A DNA stretch of 64,000 nt, from positions 215,001 to 279,000 of the forward strand of contig JBBBDQ010001274.1 in assembly GCA_037127315.1 (NCBI GenBank), given 5' to 3'. The position numbers were made by a program, and so were the translations under genes. The stretch is from Ascarosepion bandense. Its lineage: Eukaryota; Mollusca; Cephalopoda; Sepiida; Sepiidae. Below the pieces are notes generated by a model. That model was not told where the DNA came from and searched no databases. It saw only the letters and a list, made by a program, of their open reading frames with translations. Shown in pieces: positions 33,929 through 44,761 of the stretch (the stretch's first letter is position 1; the number at the start of each line of letters is the position of its first letter).

Positions 33929-33992
<64 letters not shown>
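33929..33992. repeat. (TA)n followed by (TG)n
   Basis: TA run to 33963, then TG units to 33992. Confidence 0.95.
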
Positions 33993-33993
<1 letters not shown>

Positions 33994-34059
33994 AGAGAAA
34001 TTTTTACATGACATAGTGAACTGCATGGAAAAGTGTTTCACTACGTTAGACGTGACAAT

Positions 34060-34320
34060 TTTTCTCGCCAGAATCTATCTTACACTTTTAAAAGTCTACC
34101 GTTCATTTTTATACAGAATACTGCTGTTGCATCTGGTTTGGTACTTACCTAGCATCTCGGCGTCACACAAATTTCTACCACCGTCATGTAGCCTTTCAAT
34201 GACGTTTCTGAAAATATTTACTTGCAATTGTTCTCATGAGCTTTCTGCTTTGGTACCTAGATTTCATGAATATACGCGCAGTACTAGATGAGCAAATAGA
34301 TCTGAAGTAAGGAATATAAA
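34060..34320 (+). pseudogene. CR1/Jockey-type LINE, C-terminal piece
   Basis: Readable as KVYRSFLYRILLLHLVWYLP (IYKSTIRPCLEYCCHVW region), then FTCNCSHELSALVPRFHEYT (YYHGNCSxELxxLVPP region) and RSTR. It faces the opposite-strand copy at 34360-35135, 3' end to 3' end. Confidence 0.65.
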
Positions 34321-34359
34321 GTAACTAAGTTGCAAGGGATTATTGAGTGTTAGGGCTTA

Positions 34360-35135
34360 TGAAAAACAAAAAAATACTAATAAAGAAATGAAACAGTAAA
34401 AGAACAAGAATTAAGAAGACAGTAGATAACAATTATCATTACGATTAAATTTCTGAATTATCGAATTTGACTATAAAACCAGAAGAGAATTTTACAAACG
34501 GGAAGTGCGATAAAAGAAACAATTAGCATAGAACTACCCTCATTTCAACTGTAAAATGATGAAACCATGTCGCTAATCAAGCCCTGTGCTTAAATTCATA
34601 ATTCTAACTAACTTACAGGAAAGTTAACCAGAATAGTTACTATGAAAATATTTATAGAAATGGTACAGAGAAGATACATTACCATCGAGATGCCAGATCA
34701 AGACCTATAACATTGCATATTATTCTTTGGATTATATCAATAATCTCTAAATATATATCTGAAGCACTAGACAAGATGTGGCAATAATATCCAAAGCAAA
34801 GACGAATGGTAGACTTACAAATATGTAAGATAGATTATGATAAGAGAAATATTCTTGCCCGACACAGGAAAGCAACGTTCTTAAAAGCAGACTCAACTGT
34901 TGATTCAATATAATCTTTCCACTTCGTGTCAGGAGAAAAGGTTAGTCCGAGATAGTGCAACGAGGTTAGCATCAACCGTAATGCTGGAAGGAAAAAAGGA
35001 TTATCTCAGACCATTGAAAAAACAAGAGGAGACAGATTCGTTTTGATAATGTTAAAATTAACAAGCTATAATTTTCAAGAACGGAATTGTGTTAGGTTTC
35101 TAAATTCAAGAAATGTTGCGGGGAAAATAATATTT
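34360..35135 (-). pseudogene. CR1/Jockey-type LINE, 3' ORF region
   Basis: Minus strand is parallel to the 46.3-47.1-kb and 5.2-5.5-kb copies: TTTCCACTTCGTGTCAGGAG, TAGTGCAACGAGGTTAGCAT (LHxLGLTF...DLKW region), GAAGAGAATTTTACAAACGG (LWNSLPF...). Decayed; no intact frame. Confidence 0.65.
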
Positions 35136-35235
35136 AAATAAAGATCTCTGAGAAGGAAAAAATGGCCGTGAATAATGCGAAATAAAATCAAGAGAAAGTT
35201 AACAAATAAAAATTTGTAAACCTATTGATGTTATA

Positions 35236-35746
35236 CAAGGTCTGATCAAGAAGTATCGGTACTGGTGCTAATTAAAGGAAACTACAAAACATACAAGTTA
35301 GGCAGTAAACTTTAATCAGCATTGTTTTGACTGATGGAAATATTCCTGAAACTCCATTTTTGGGATAGCTTGCAGTTGCCACCTCGCATTTATTTGTATT
35401 GCCTCGACGTCTTTAAATCTTGTTCTTTTTAAGTGAGATTTGATTTCAAAAGAGGAAAATGTTGCAGGTGGCAAAATCTTGGGAAATATGTTAATTGTCG
35501 AACATAAGGTATGTTGTCTTGGCCCCAAAAGTGCTGCTCAAGCCATGGTCAATGATGGAACGTGTGTTCAGACGACCACACTCTACACTTTCCTTCCGAG
35601 CACTGCGATAAATAAGAGACGTGAGCAAAAACATTATAATGCTGTCTGTATAAGCAAAGAATTCAAGATCCATCAATACCAAACGGTTTCACTCTACATA
35701 CTTTAGCTCCGTTAATGAAGTTCCGATACTTTTTGATCAAATCTTG
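35236..35746 (-). mobile_element. mariner-family deletion derivative, 511 bp
   Basis: Terminal inverted repeats CAAGGTCTGATCAAGAAGTA and CAAGATTTGATCAAAAAGTA, both going on to TCGG (3 mismatches in 24), flanked by TA on each side. The minus strand keeps a transposase C-terminus: SHLKRTRFKDVEAIQINARW then QLQAIPKMEFQEYFHQSKQC (35440-35316), typical of mariner transposases. The DDD/DD34D catalytic region is deleted or scrambled. Confidence 0.85.
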
Positions 35747-35749
35747 TAA

Positions 35750-36884
35750 ACGACAGCTGATGTCGTTCAACTTAAAAGTTCGCTTTGGTCATGGACGCAA
35801 GGTTGTTGATTGCGACGGCGTAACTACATCATTCTGTACGTTGTCTTCAATCTAGAAAGCCTTCTACCTTGCCATCACCACACTGGTGGTATACATAATT
35901 ATGAAACACTATAAAAAGTCACCTTATTAAAAAATTGAAATTAATATGAAAACATTTCATGCATTTTTTTATCCTTGAAAAGTAAAAGAAAATCACGTAA
36001 TAAAACCGCCTTGAAACTCGGGGATTTATTAAATTCAGAAGATCGATGACCAGATTTGGGAGTTTTCGTTAATGTTGCTCCTCACGGTAAAATTCCAGCA
36101 CCTAATGCATCTTTGTATTTTATTTGTCTATCGGTCGATGATGTTTCAAAAAAATTCTTTCGGTTTAGTTTGTTTTAAGTTTACGGCATTTCAACCTCAA
36201 TGACTCATTGAATGCCGACAAAGTTTCTACAATATATTCGAATGAATATAATATGTATTCTTTGTAATATATCCCTTTATAGATCAGATTTCACTGACTT
36301 ATTATTGTAAAGAGGGTTTTTGCCTAAGGTCTGGTTTTATTGATTCGATTTGGCTTCTTTTTTTTTACCGTTGGTTGATATACTGTAAAAATCGACTCAA
36401 TTAGTTAACCAATTAATTAACGACAATTTTTTTAAAGATAGGTTCGTATGAATAGAATATGTATTCTTTGTAGGAAATCAGTTTGTAGATCAGGTTTCAT
36501 TGACACATTTTTGTAATGTTTTTATTTGTTTTTTTCTTTTTCAAAATGTATTACTGGTAATATTTCTTTCGAAAAATGTATTGACCACATGCCTATCAGT
36601 AACTAATGTTACCTGGGGAGTGCATCTCAGCCGATGTCTTTGTAATGTAGAACAATCAGTTGCTCTCCTTGTTCAACGGGCCAATTTCAAGCAACTATAT
36701 CTTGACACTTTGGTTGATGGTTAATCTAGTGTCACAGGTATAGTGTGCTTATTCATTTCCTGTCAGATATATTGTCAGATAAAAAGCTTGTATGTTAATG
36801 CTCCCGATAAATTTGAATGGAGAAGAAATATGTTTAATTGTAAAACATTCATCGTAACATTACATTAGAATTTCATGTCTACAC
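35750..36884. other. unassigned, with one local duplication
   Basis: 36240-36310 and 36447-36518 are diverged copies of one ~70-bp phrase (GAATATRATATGTATTCTTT, GTAGATCAGGTTTCATTGAC), about 205 bp apart. Nothing else recognised; a 74-codon frame at 36500-36724 has no family features. Confidence 0.4.
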
Positions 36885-37182
36885 CAAGACAGTGGATATA
36901 GTCTCGGAAAGAGAAATTGGAGAGCCGAGTTCTAATTCCATTTGAATTTGTTTCATTTACTTACTCGCAAATACATTTGGTAAATGTATTAATCCGTCTC
37001 TTCTCCCTTCAGTTATAGGCTAAATAGAAGAATAGGTTGTGTTCTATAACCTTGGTTGGCAACCAGTCTACCGCAGAAAGTAATGGCAACCTACTGCGGA
37101 AAAACCTGCCCAGTTAGTCATGTCTCTTTCGAGACATGATCGCCAAAGCTTGTATCACGTATGGCACTTAACTAGCTGACTA
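36885..37182 (+). repeat. SINE A
   Basis: Plus copy: AGACAGTGGATATAGTCTCG head, then TCCATTTGAATTTG in place of the usual post-box-B text, TAATCCGTCTCTTCTCCCTT, GGCAACCTACTGCGGAAAAA, ATCACGTATGGCACTTAACT. Confidence 0.85.
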
Positions 37183-37184
37183 AG

Positions 37185-37711
37185 ATTCATTGTAAAACAA
37201 TAAAACATTAAGCATATACAAGGTGCAGTGCAGCAGTTTTGAAATTTTTCAAAAGAGACATATATTAAAAAAAAATACAATATTCTAATATTTTTTAAAT
37301 TAGGGACATCCAACTCTAATATACTCGTTGTAGCCCTACAGTCACTCTTTGAATCGCTTAACTTCATTGATCTCGAAAGTCCAAGCTTTCAAGAACTAAA
37401 AAAGTTATTCCTTAAGTTCTGATAATTTCATAGGTTTCAGGGAAAGACACCGAGATTCTTTATATATATATATATATATATATTTGAACGCTCATTCGAT
37501 GTAGATACAAGATAGCATTCTCAACTGGTGGCGTATTTACATTTTGTAAAAATATTAAACGCAGTGAAACCTTCCTTTCTTTGACGTGCGCCAATAGCCA
37601 TGTGGGTGAATCTCCGACTGCTGACAGATCAGTCCCAGCTTAAGGCAAACGGTTAATCTAGTCGCACTAAAGATATGTAATACATGGAAACAGGTCGGTC
37701 TGTGGATGGTT

Positions 37712-37774
<63 letters not shown>

Positions 37775-38185
37775 CCAAGCATCTTAATATTAGAGATAAT
37801 ATCAGTAGCATGTCTAAGTTAAAATGTGCCAATAGCTGAGTTCCTCAAATATTTTGATCCATATAGTTGGAAAATGAATCCTTGAGATCGTCAGCGCAGT
37901 CAGTGTGTGAGTATTGTTGGCAGAACTTGAACAACATGAATTCTGTAGTCTTCAATGATGCAAGGGAACCATGCCCAAGGGCAAGATTTGGGAAACTTTT
38001 ATGCCTAAAGTGATTTAGATATTCAGAGATTTCTATTTTTCTTTAATAATTGACGATGTATTAACTTGTGTTTTGAAAATATTTTAAATTGTCTAAACAA
38101 ATGACTGTGAAAATAAACACACTTCTGTCTTAAATTTCTGTGTTGTTATTTTTAACATTACCGTCTTTCAGAATGATTAAAATAT
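37185..38185. other. no gene recognised; contains (TA)n and (GATA)n
   Basis: (TA)n at 37460-37482 and the (GATA)n run; the rest is unassigned. Confidence 0.4.
37712..37774. repeat. (GATA)n microsatellite
   Basis: About 15 GATA units. Confidence 0.95.
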
Positions 38186-38266
38186 TTACCGGTTAAATGC
38201 CATTTTTATCGAAACCGGTAATAAGCTTCAAAGCAAGTTTCGTCTGTTTTACCGGGACCGGTAAAA
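38186..38266. repeat. cluster of CCGGT palindromes, possible hAT-type relic
   Basis: Three CCGGT-containing motifs within ~80 bp: TTTACCGGTTAAA (38187), GAAACCGGTAATA (38209) and the 20-bp perfect inverted repeat TTTTACCGGGACCGGTAAAA (38247-38266). Such motifs occur in subterminal regions of some hAT elements; no transposase or ends found. Confidence 0.35.
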
Positions 38267-38556
38267 TAGCCTCTTCTCTTTTTTAATACAAAATTCAATC
38301 GTTTTATTATTTTCATTCATGACTTCTATTTTAATTTTTGTTTTCTTATTTCCTTTCCTTCTTCCATTTTCTTCTCTTTCATTCTAAACTCATTCATTTC
38401 GTTTATTGCTGTTTTCTTTTTATCTTTACTTATCATTTTTTACTTGTCATTCATGCGTCTAGAATATTCACGCAAGCAGACGACAATGTAAGAAAGCAGA
38501 CGAGGTTGAAAGTAAATTGTCATGGAGTTGCTGTGGAGAAATCTTCGTCGCCAAGT

Positions 38557-38796
38557 TGTTGTGGGCTTGTTTGGGGCCGGAGTAAAACACGGAAACAAGA
38601 AGGTAGGTTTAAACAGTGTATTAGAATAACGGAAGAATATAGACAATAATAAGTGTTAGTAATCAATAAATAGAAGTGTAATTCTGAACGGTATAGTTAC
38701 GCTGCGTCTCGACTGCGTCACAGCTGCGTCCCCGGAAGTCACTCTGGTTAGTATTTATAACAGGACGAAGAGTCCATTCCACCTAGAAGGCAACCA
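38557..38796 (-). mobile_element. gypsy-type LTR, copy 1, with primer-binding site
   Basis: Minus strand begins TGGTTGCC (38796) and ends CACAACA (38557), then ACTTGGCGACGAAGATTT. Interior aligns with 54386-54645 (GGAATGGACTCTTC, GTCGAGACGCAGCGTAAC, TATACCGTTC). About 100 bp of possible leader continues to ~38460, but there is no gag; solo LTR or truncated insertion. Confidence 0.75.
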
Positions 38797-38799
38797 TAA

Positions 38800-39429
38800 T
38801 ATAAACAGACAGCAAATATTCTATCAGATAGATAGGAGCTACCTAGTGTTCACTGTTCGGGTGATTAATTCTATTCCTCTTCACAATTCCTTTGCTCCTA
38901 AATAAGTTTTTTAAAGGGTTATAAAAAAAGTTCAAAATATTCTAAGAAAAAATAATGCCCCACAAAATTTTCTAAAAATGTTTCAAAAACTTTAAAAAAT
39001 TTAAAAAAATAGTTATCATATATGTAAACAAAGATTCAAATTTGATCGCTTTTACACTGTATCGATATTATGCACCCGATAAATCACTTTCTAAATTTAT
39101 AATAATCAATATTTTTCGATTCTGACAAATGTCGTAACTAGCGGATGGTTTAATGAATGCAAATCTACAAATATTATTCCCTGAAAAATGTTCTTATTCT
39201 TTAACGATTGGACCACTTTAGTTAAATAATTTCTCCTCGGAATACTGACAATGAAAAGCGTAACAACAACCCTATTAAAACGAACGAAAGTTTCAATTTA
39301 CAGTGGCAAGCAAGAATATCATGATTGAACTTTAAAACGATTACAAGTATTGTGTGTGTCAAAGCATCACTGTGGAAACTAAGTGTGAATTATTTATATT
39401 TTGATGTTGGCAGATGGTAGTGATTAGTG
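38800..39429. other. no feature recognised
   Basis: A/T-rich with A and T runs; no gene seen. Confidence 0.4.
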
Positions 39430-39530
39430 CATGGCAAGTCTGATGTTTTCTCATTTGTCAGCAGCAGCTGCCCGGAGCGCCAACGTGATTACCCGACGGA
39501 AGTCTGAATCTAAAAGCCGCCATATTTGTC
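39430..39530 (-). promoter_or_regulatory. G/C-rich island with a strong YY1-type site
   Basis: A short G/C-rich patch in A/T-rich DNA (CAGCAGCTGCCCGGAGCGCC) ends in GCCGCCATATTT (39515-39526), whose complement AAATATGGCGGC fits the YY1 core-promoter consensus (AANATGGCGGC). No exon was found on either side, so promoter function is a guess. Confidence 0.3.
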
Positions 39531-39849
39531 TTTTCCTTTCTTTTTCGTTCAATTGCAACTAAAACCTGACATTGAATTCAATGATATGATATAAAGCCAC
39601 ATTCCATTTGATAGACCTCAATTAGCAAAAAAATTCTATTAGCCCCCCACCCACAAAAAAAAATCTCTATCATTGCAGATACATATACAAAAATCTACAT
39701 ATTCAGTTAAAAAATTTTAAAAAATCTTTGTAATTGGCTAATAGATTACGAAAATCCCTCGGAGAAATAGAACATTTTGACAATTTTTTACACATACACA
39801 CACATATATATATAGTGTATCTAGGCAGCAGATAATTTTCTAAACATTT

Positions 39850-40070
39850 ATTGTTAAATATAACAGACAATGAATATCTATTATGTTTAATCATGAGTCG
39901 TTCTAAGCATCATATTTTAGGTTTAATTTCAGATGAAAATAAAGACAAAAATTATCCAACATTTAGATATTTTTTATTATGCTGGTTCCAAGCTTTCACA
40001 TGACCCATCTTCTGAGAGGTTACAGGAACGTTAATATAATAGACATTCATTGTCTGTTATATTTAACAAT
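39850..40070. repeat. foldback element with 35-bp inverted arms
   Basis: ATTGTTAAATATAACAGACA (39850-39884 arm) is matched in reverse complement by 40036-40070, one mismatch in 35. The 150-bp interior has no coding sense. It directly precedes VNTR locus B. Confidence 0.85.
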
Positions 40071-40082
40071 ATACATATATAT

Positions 40083-41243
40083 TTAATTGGAGTAGATAGA
40101 CTAAACTATCGCCCGGTTCACACTCCACCCACATCTATTGAACAGGTGAAGAGGCTCATCCCTTGTTTCCTGTTTAGGATGCGGTTTCCGGTTTTCTCTT
40201 TTCCAATCTTTTCACTCTTTTCCTTTATTATTTTATTTTTTTTTTTCAATTGGAGTAGATAGACTAAACTATCGCCCGGTTCACACTCCACCCACATCTA
40301 TTGAACAGGTGAAGAGGCTCATCCCTTGTTTACTGTTTAGGATGCGGTTTCCGGTTTTCTCTTTTCCAATCTTTTCACTCTTTTCCTTTATTATTTTATA
40401 TTTTTTTTCAATTGGAGTAGATAGACTAAACTATCGCCCGGTTCACACTCCACCCACATCTATTGAACAGGTGAAGAGGCTCATCCCTTGTTTCCTGTTT
40501 AGGATGCGGTTTCCGGTTTTCTCTTTTCCAATCTTTTCACTCTTTTCCTTTATTATTTTATTTTTTTTTTCAATTGGAGTAGATAGACTAAACTATCGCC
40601 CGGTTCACACTCCACCCACATCTATTGAACAGGTGAAGAGGCTCATCCCTTGTTTCCTGTTTAGGATGCGGTTTCCGGTTTTCTCTTTTCCAATCTTTTC
40701 ACTCTTTTCCTTTATTATTTTATTTTTTTTTTCAATTGGAGTAGATAGACTAAACTATCGCCCGGTTCACACTCCACCCACATCTATTGAACAGGTGAAG
40801 AGGCTCATCCCTTGTTTCCTGTTTAGGATGCGGTTTCCGGTTTTCTCTTTTCCAATCTTTTCACTCTTTTCCTTTATTATTTTATTTTTTTTTTCAATTG
40901 GAGTAGATAGACTAAACTATCGCCCGGTTCACACTCCACCCACATCTATTGAACAGGTGAAGAGGCTCATCCCTTGTTTCCTGTTTAGGATGCGGTTTCC
41001 GGTTTTCTCTTTTCCAATCTTTTCACTCTTTTCCTTTATTATTTTATTTTTTTTTTCAATTGGAGTAGATAGACTAAACTATCGCCCGGTTCACACTCCA
41101 CCCACATCTATTGAACAGGTGAAGAGGCTCATCCCTTGTTTCCTGTTTAGGATGCGGTTTTCGGCTTTCTCTTTTCCATTCTTTTTACCCTTACGTAGCC
41201 CCCTGCGCATCAGTGGCGTTACTGCCTTGCTCGGGGTGATATG

Positions 41244-41286
<43 letters not shown>
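40083..41286 (+). mobile_element. VNTR retroelement, locus B: seven 162-bp units plus A-tail
   Basis: AATTGGAGTAGATAGACTAA starts at 40085, 40248, 40410, 40572, 40734, 40896 and 41058: a constant 162-bp step (163 once). Units are almost identical. The last unit switches to GGCTTTCTCTTTTCCATTC, then a unique end with TACGTAGCCCCCTGCGCATC, CCTTGCTCGGGGTGATATGA and a ~40-base A-run (41248-41286). Because 162 is 3x54, one frame stays open over six units (40309-41244); this is a by-product of the period. The 3' tail resembles that of the CR1/Jockey-type LINE, suggesting LINE-driven copying. Confidence 0.85.
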
Positions 41287-41289
<3 letters not shown>

Positions 41290-41290
<1 letters not shown>

Positions 41291-41795
41291 TATCATAGGA
41301 TGACTGATAGAAAATATCCAAATAATGTATGTAACTTGGAATTTGAGGAAATAGGATTGCTATTTACAATCTTATTCTGCTGTTAACGTTCTGTCCAATC
41401 ATCAGCAGAACAATTTTTAAAAATTAAAAAAAAATAATGATTACAGTTATTAAGAAAAGTTGTCTGTTAATTTGAAGTGTTGAACATTTAAGATTTAATA
41501 AAATGATAAATAATTACATCTGAATGAAATAAAAATTTGTAAACTATCAATGAGATTTGTACAACGGAAAATGTTAAATTTGGAAGGGTCACTGTTTGGG
41601 AAAACTGGATAATGTCAGCCGAATGATTATATTGAATCAATTTCTTAGTCGATTAATAGAAACGGTGATTCACTGTGTAATGCTAGAATTTTTTCTCGGT
41701 AGAATCTTAAAAATTTATAAGTATATGTATTGTATATTGATGTCACATATGATTTGATGCTTCTATTAAATATATAGATTTTTCTGATAAAAATA
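41290..41795. other. no feature recognised
   Basis: Unassigned; 41590-41720 may be an older repeat (TCATTAATAGAAACGG-like text) but I cannot place it. Confidence 0.35.
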
Positions 41796-41799
41796 AAAA

Positions 41800-42240
41800 A
41801 AAATCTGCAAAGTTATCGGCCCTGACCTAGTATCTCGGTTTCAGTCTTTTTTGTACTGCTGCAACATATCTTTCCTGTGGCGTTTCTACAAAAAAATTAA
41901 TGGTAATTTTTCTGATTAACTTTCTTGTTTCGTACATCGACTTTAAGATTTTAAGCGTAGTTCTAGATTAATAGCCAGGTTTCTTCATTTTACATTTGAA
42001 ATTGCTCAATGTAACTGTAAGTACAATGCCAACAGTTTCTTCTCTCTCGCTTCTCTCGTGTGAAACTTTCTACCATTCAAGTTTGATATTCAAAAGTTTA
42101 AATTCAGTGTCAATCGTTATCTTCTGTTTCTTTACTGTTTGTTCTTTTATTGTTTACATATTCTTTTAGACTCAGTAACCTCTTGCGGCTAAGTGGCTTT
42201 ATTGCTTTCATTAAGGTCAAATGATTTAAAAATTCATTAT
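41800..42240 (+). pseudogene. CR1/Jockey-type LINE, 3' end with tail
   Basis: Contains the ORF end in decayed form (CCTGACCTAGTATCTCGG; TTTCTTCTCTCTCGCTTCTC; CTACCATTCAAGTTTGATAT) and ends GGCTAAGTGGCTTTATTGCT then ATGATTTAAAAA, the same tail that ends the minus copies at 5.2, 11.0 and 56.0 kb. Confidence 0.65.
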
Positions 42241-42439
42241 AAAAAAGAATTTATAGCTCATAATGATAGTTAAGGTGCATTGCATTTTATTCAAGCTAGA
42301 TGATTGAAATCAGATTTTATGTCAATAAGAAACCTTTGTTCTAAAGAGGTCACCATTTTACAGGTCTCAAGAGCCACTCATGGCAGCCAGGTTACAGAAA
42401 AATATATACCATATGAACAAATTCAATAATTAGAATTTG

Positions 42440-42752
42440 TGCCTTTTTAATAAATATTTTCATGGTAATTATTCTGATGAACTATATCTATAATTATTCT
42501 CTATGTTACCTAAAATTAAGAATTTAAGCATAGTTCTAGATTGGCAGGAAGATCTCGTTATTTTACAGTTGAAATATCCAAATTTAACCATTAATTGTAT
42601 GCTAATAGTTTCTTCTCTTGTAATTCTCGCTTGTAAAACTTTCTTCCGGCGTCTTGTTTCCCAGTCAAGTTTGATCTTCCATAATTTAAATGCAATGTCA
42701 GTCATTATCTACCGTCTTCTTGATTACTCTTTTATGGTTCTATGTTCATAAT
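42440..42752 (+). pseudogene. CR1/Jockey-type LINE C-terminal piece
   Basis: Parallel to 41800-42240: TATTTTCATGGTAATTATTC, AAGCATAGTTCTAGATT, TTTCTTCTCTTGTAATTCTC, CAGTCAAGTTTGATCTTCCA, ATGTCAGTCATTATCTACCG. Cut at its 3' end by the REL LINE at 42758. Confidence 0.6.
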
Positions 42753-42757
42753 AACGT

Positions 42758-44085
42758 CCAATATAGTTTCAACATCTTAAACTGGATTCTAAACGACATC
42801 AGGCAAATGGATTCTAAAACAAGAAAGCTTCATTCTAAGCATAAGATGCATCATCCAAAGGCTGATGTAAACCGTCTATACATACCCCGTAAAGAAGATG
42901 GAAGAGGTCTTATTCAGCTAGAAGACAACAACTATTGGCTTACTAACATACATAGAAACAACAAAGGACTGGATGATACAATTAGTCAAACAACATGAAA
43001 ACAGAAAGAAACATATTCAATAAAGAAAGAAAGCAGAAAATACAGACAAGATTTACATTTAGTAGATTCTGCAGAAAAGCAAAACAGAAGCCAAGAAGCA
43101 ACTATTGCGGCAAAAAATATGAAAATGAAAGCCAAAGATAAAGCTCTTGAACAGATGAAACAACGCTGGCAAGACAAACCTCTGCATGACCAATATCTAG
43201 AACGTGCCAATAAATCCAATGTTGATAAAGTTAATACTCATCGATGGTTACGTGCATCTGGATTAAAGTCTGAGATTGAATGCTTTATTCTTGCAGCGCA
43301 AGACCAAAGTCTTTTCACTAGAAACTTTCAGGCAAATATTATACATAATAATGTAGATCCAAAATGCAGGTTCTGTGATAAACACCAAGAAACAATAAAC
43401 TATCTAATCTCAGGATATTCGGTACTTGCCCCAAATGAATATAAAAATCGTCACGATAGAGTGGGACAATATTTACATTGGACAGTGTGCAAACACTATG
43501 GAGAATCTGTAAACAAACACTGATATGAACATTAACCAGCACCGGTTACAGAAATAGATGGCACCATTCTATGGTGTACATCTACACAGACAGAAAAATT
43601 GAAGCAAATAGGCCGGACATTATTGTTAAAACTAGAAAGAAAAAACTTGTCTATTAATTGATATGGTTCATCGGATTGTAACATAACAAACAAGGAATTT
43701 GAAAAACTGTCAAAATATAAAGACCTGGAAATTGAAATAGGAAAAATGTGGGAATTGAAAGCAAGAATCGTTCAAGTGATAGTAGGTGCACTTGGAAGGA
43801 ATAAAAAAATGGAACAAAACAACACATTGAAAGAATATTTGGAAACCGCAGCTTAAGAGATATACAAAAAATTGTCTTGTTAAGTACAGCCCACACACCA
43901 AGGAGAACTTTGTCTATGTAACGCTAGGGATGATAGGGGAGATAGAAAAAACATGAAATGGAGCCATAACGACACACCAGGACCTGCCTTAGGTATTTCC
44001 GCAAAGTTGGGGGGTAGTGCAACCATAGCAGAAATCGAAATATGATAAAAAATGATAACATAATAATAATAATAAACTGGTATTT
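42758..44085 (+). mobile_element. REL (R4/Dong-like) LINE, 5'-truncated copy 2
   Basis: Reads FNILNWILNDIRQMDSKTRK, HHPKADVNRLYIPRKEDGRG, then DKALEQMKQRWQDKPLHDQY, WLRASGLKSEIECFILAAQD, zinc knuckle KCRFCDKHQETINYLISGYS (terminal Cys replaced by Tyr), LAPNEYKNRHDRVGQYLHW; then a TGA at ~43521 where the 33-kb copies have Trp, and later KYKDLEIEIGKMWELKARIV and LRRTLSM-type end near 43919. The 3' end runs into (ATA)n (44060-44082). The stop and the Cys-to-Tyr change are shared with the 19.4-kb copy. Confidence 0.85.
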
Positions 44086-44089
44086 AATT

Positions 44090-44484
44090 TCTGAGATTAG
44101 TAATCGTCAGTTCATTTGCATCATCTCGAACTATTCCTATTATCATGGTTTGGCTGGTTTTGTTCACTGGCATATTAATCTTTATGGCCTATTTAATGCT
44201 GAAATCTAAATATTTTGTATATTCAATTATGGCTTCAAGAAAATATATATTGAAATCCATTCTATACTTTAAACTACATATTCTGTAATTAATTTCATAC
44301 TTTCAGGGGACAACTATGTTTTATAGACATATATTTAGATAATATTATAGATAGTTTACTGTAGGTATTAAATATTTTGGTATAATTCTGTTTATTTAAG
44401 GTAAGGTATTATGTTAGCGGTTCCAATATTTTAGAATAGTTTTCTCGCGTTGGTTTATTTGTCGCATTTATTTATTACTGGGGC
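44090..44484. other. no feature recognised
   Basis: Unassigned A/T-rich DNA. Confidence 0.4.
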
Positions 44485-44760
44485 TAAGTAAATCAGTCAG
44501 TTAATTGCCATACGTAATACAGGCTTTGGTGATCATGTCTCTTTCTAGATTTTTTCCGCAGTAGCTGGCCATTTCTTTTTGCGGTAGACTGACTGGTTGC
44601 AAACCAGGACTATAGAATCCAATCTGTCCTGCTGTTTAACCCATAAGCAGAGTGAGAAGAGATGGATTTATACCTTTTCCCAAGGGTGTTTGTGCGTAAG
44701 TAAATGCAACGAATATAACTGGAATTCTCATTCGGAGCCGATATACATTGCACCACAATG
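44485..44760 (-). repeat. SINE A
   Basis: Minus copy: CAGTTAATTGCCATACGTAA at the tail end, complement head ATTGTGGTGCAATGTATATC at 44760. A segment around box B is shortened relative to other copies. Confidence 0.85.
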
Positions 44761-44761
44761 A

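Larger units (their letters stand above)
31944..33964. repeat. large inverted structure bracketing the two REL LINEs
   Basis: TTTTGAGTTTAAAAGTGTGT then TTTTTTGACAGTATTTGTTT at 32022-32090 is matched in reverse complement at about 33867-33930, and each arm is bounded outside by (TA)n (31944-31981; 33929-33963). So the LINE pair sits inside an older foldback element with a TTA/TAA-rich centre. Confidence 0.75.

Noticed and set aside
40309..41244. A 311-codon open frame over the VNTR array
   Set aside because: It is open only because the unit is 162 bp (54 codons). The other loci have 158- and 153-bp units, the frame has no promoter or splice context, and the array is a retroelement.
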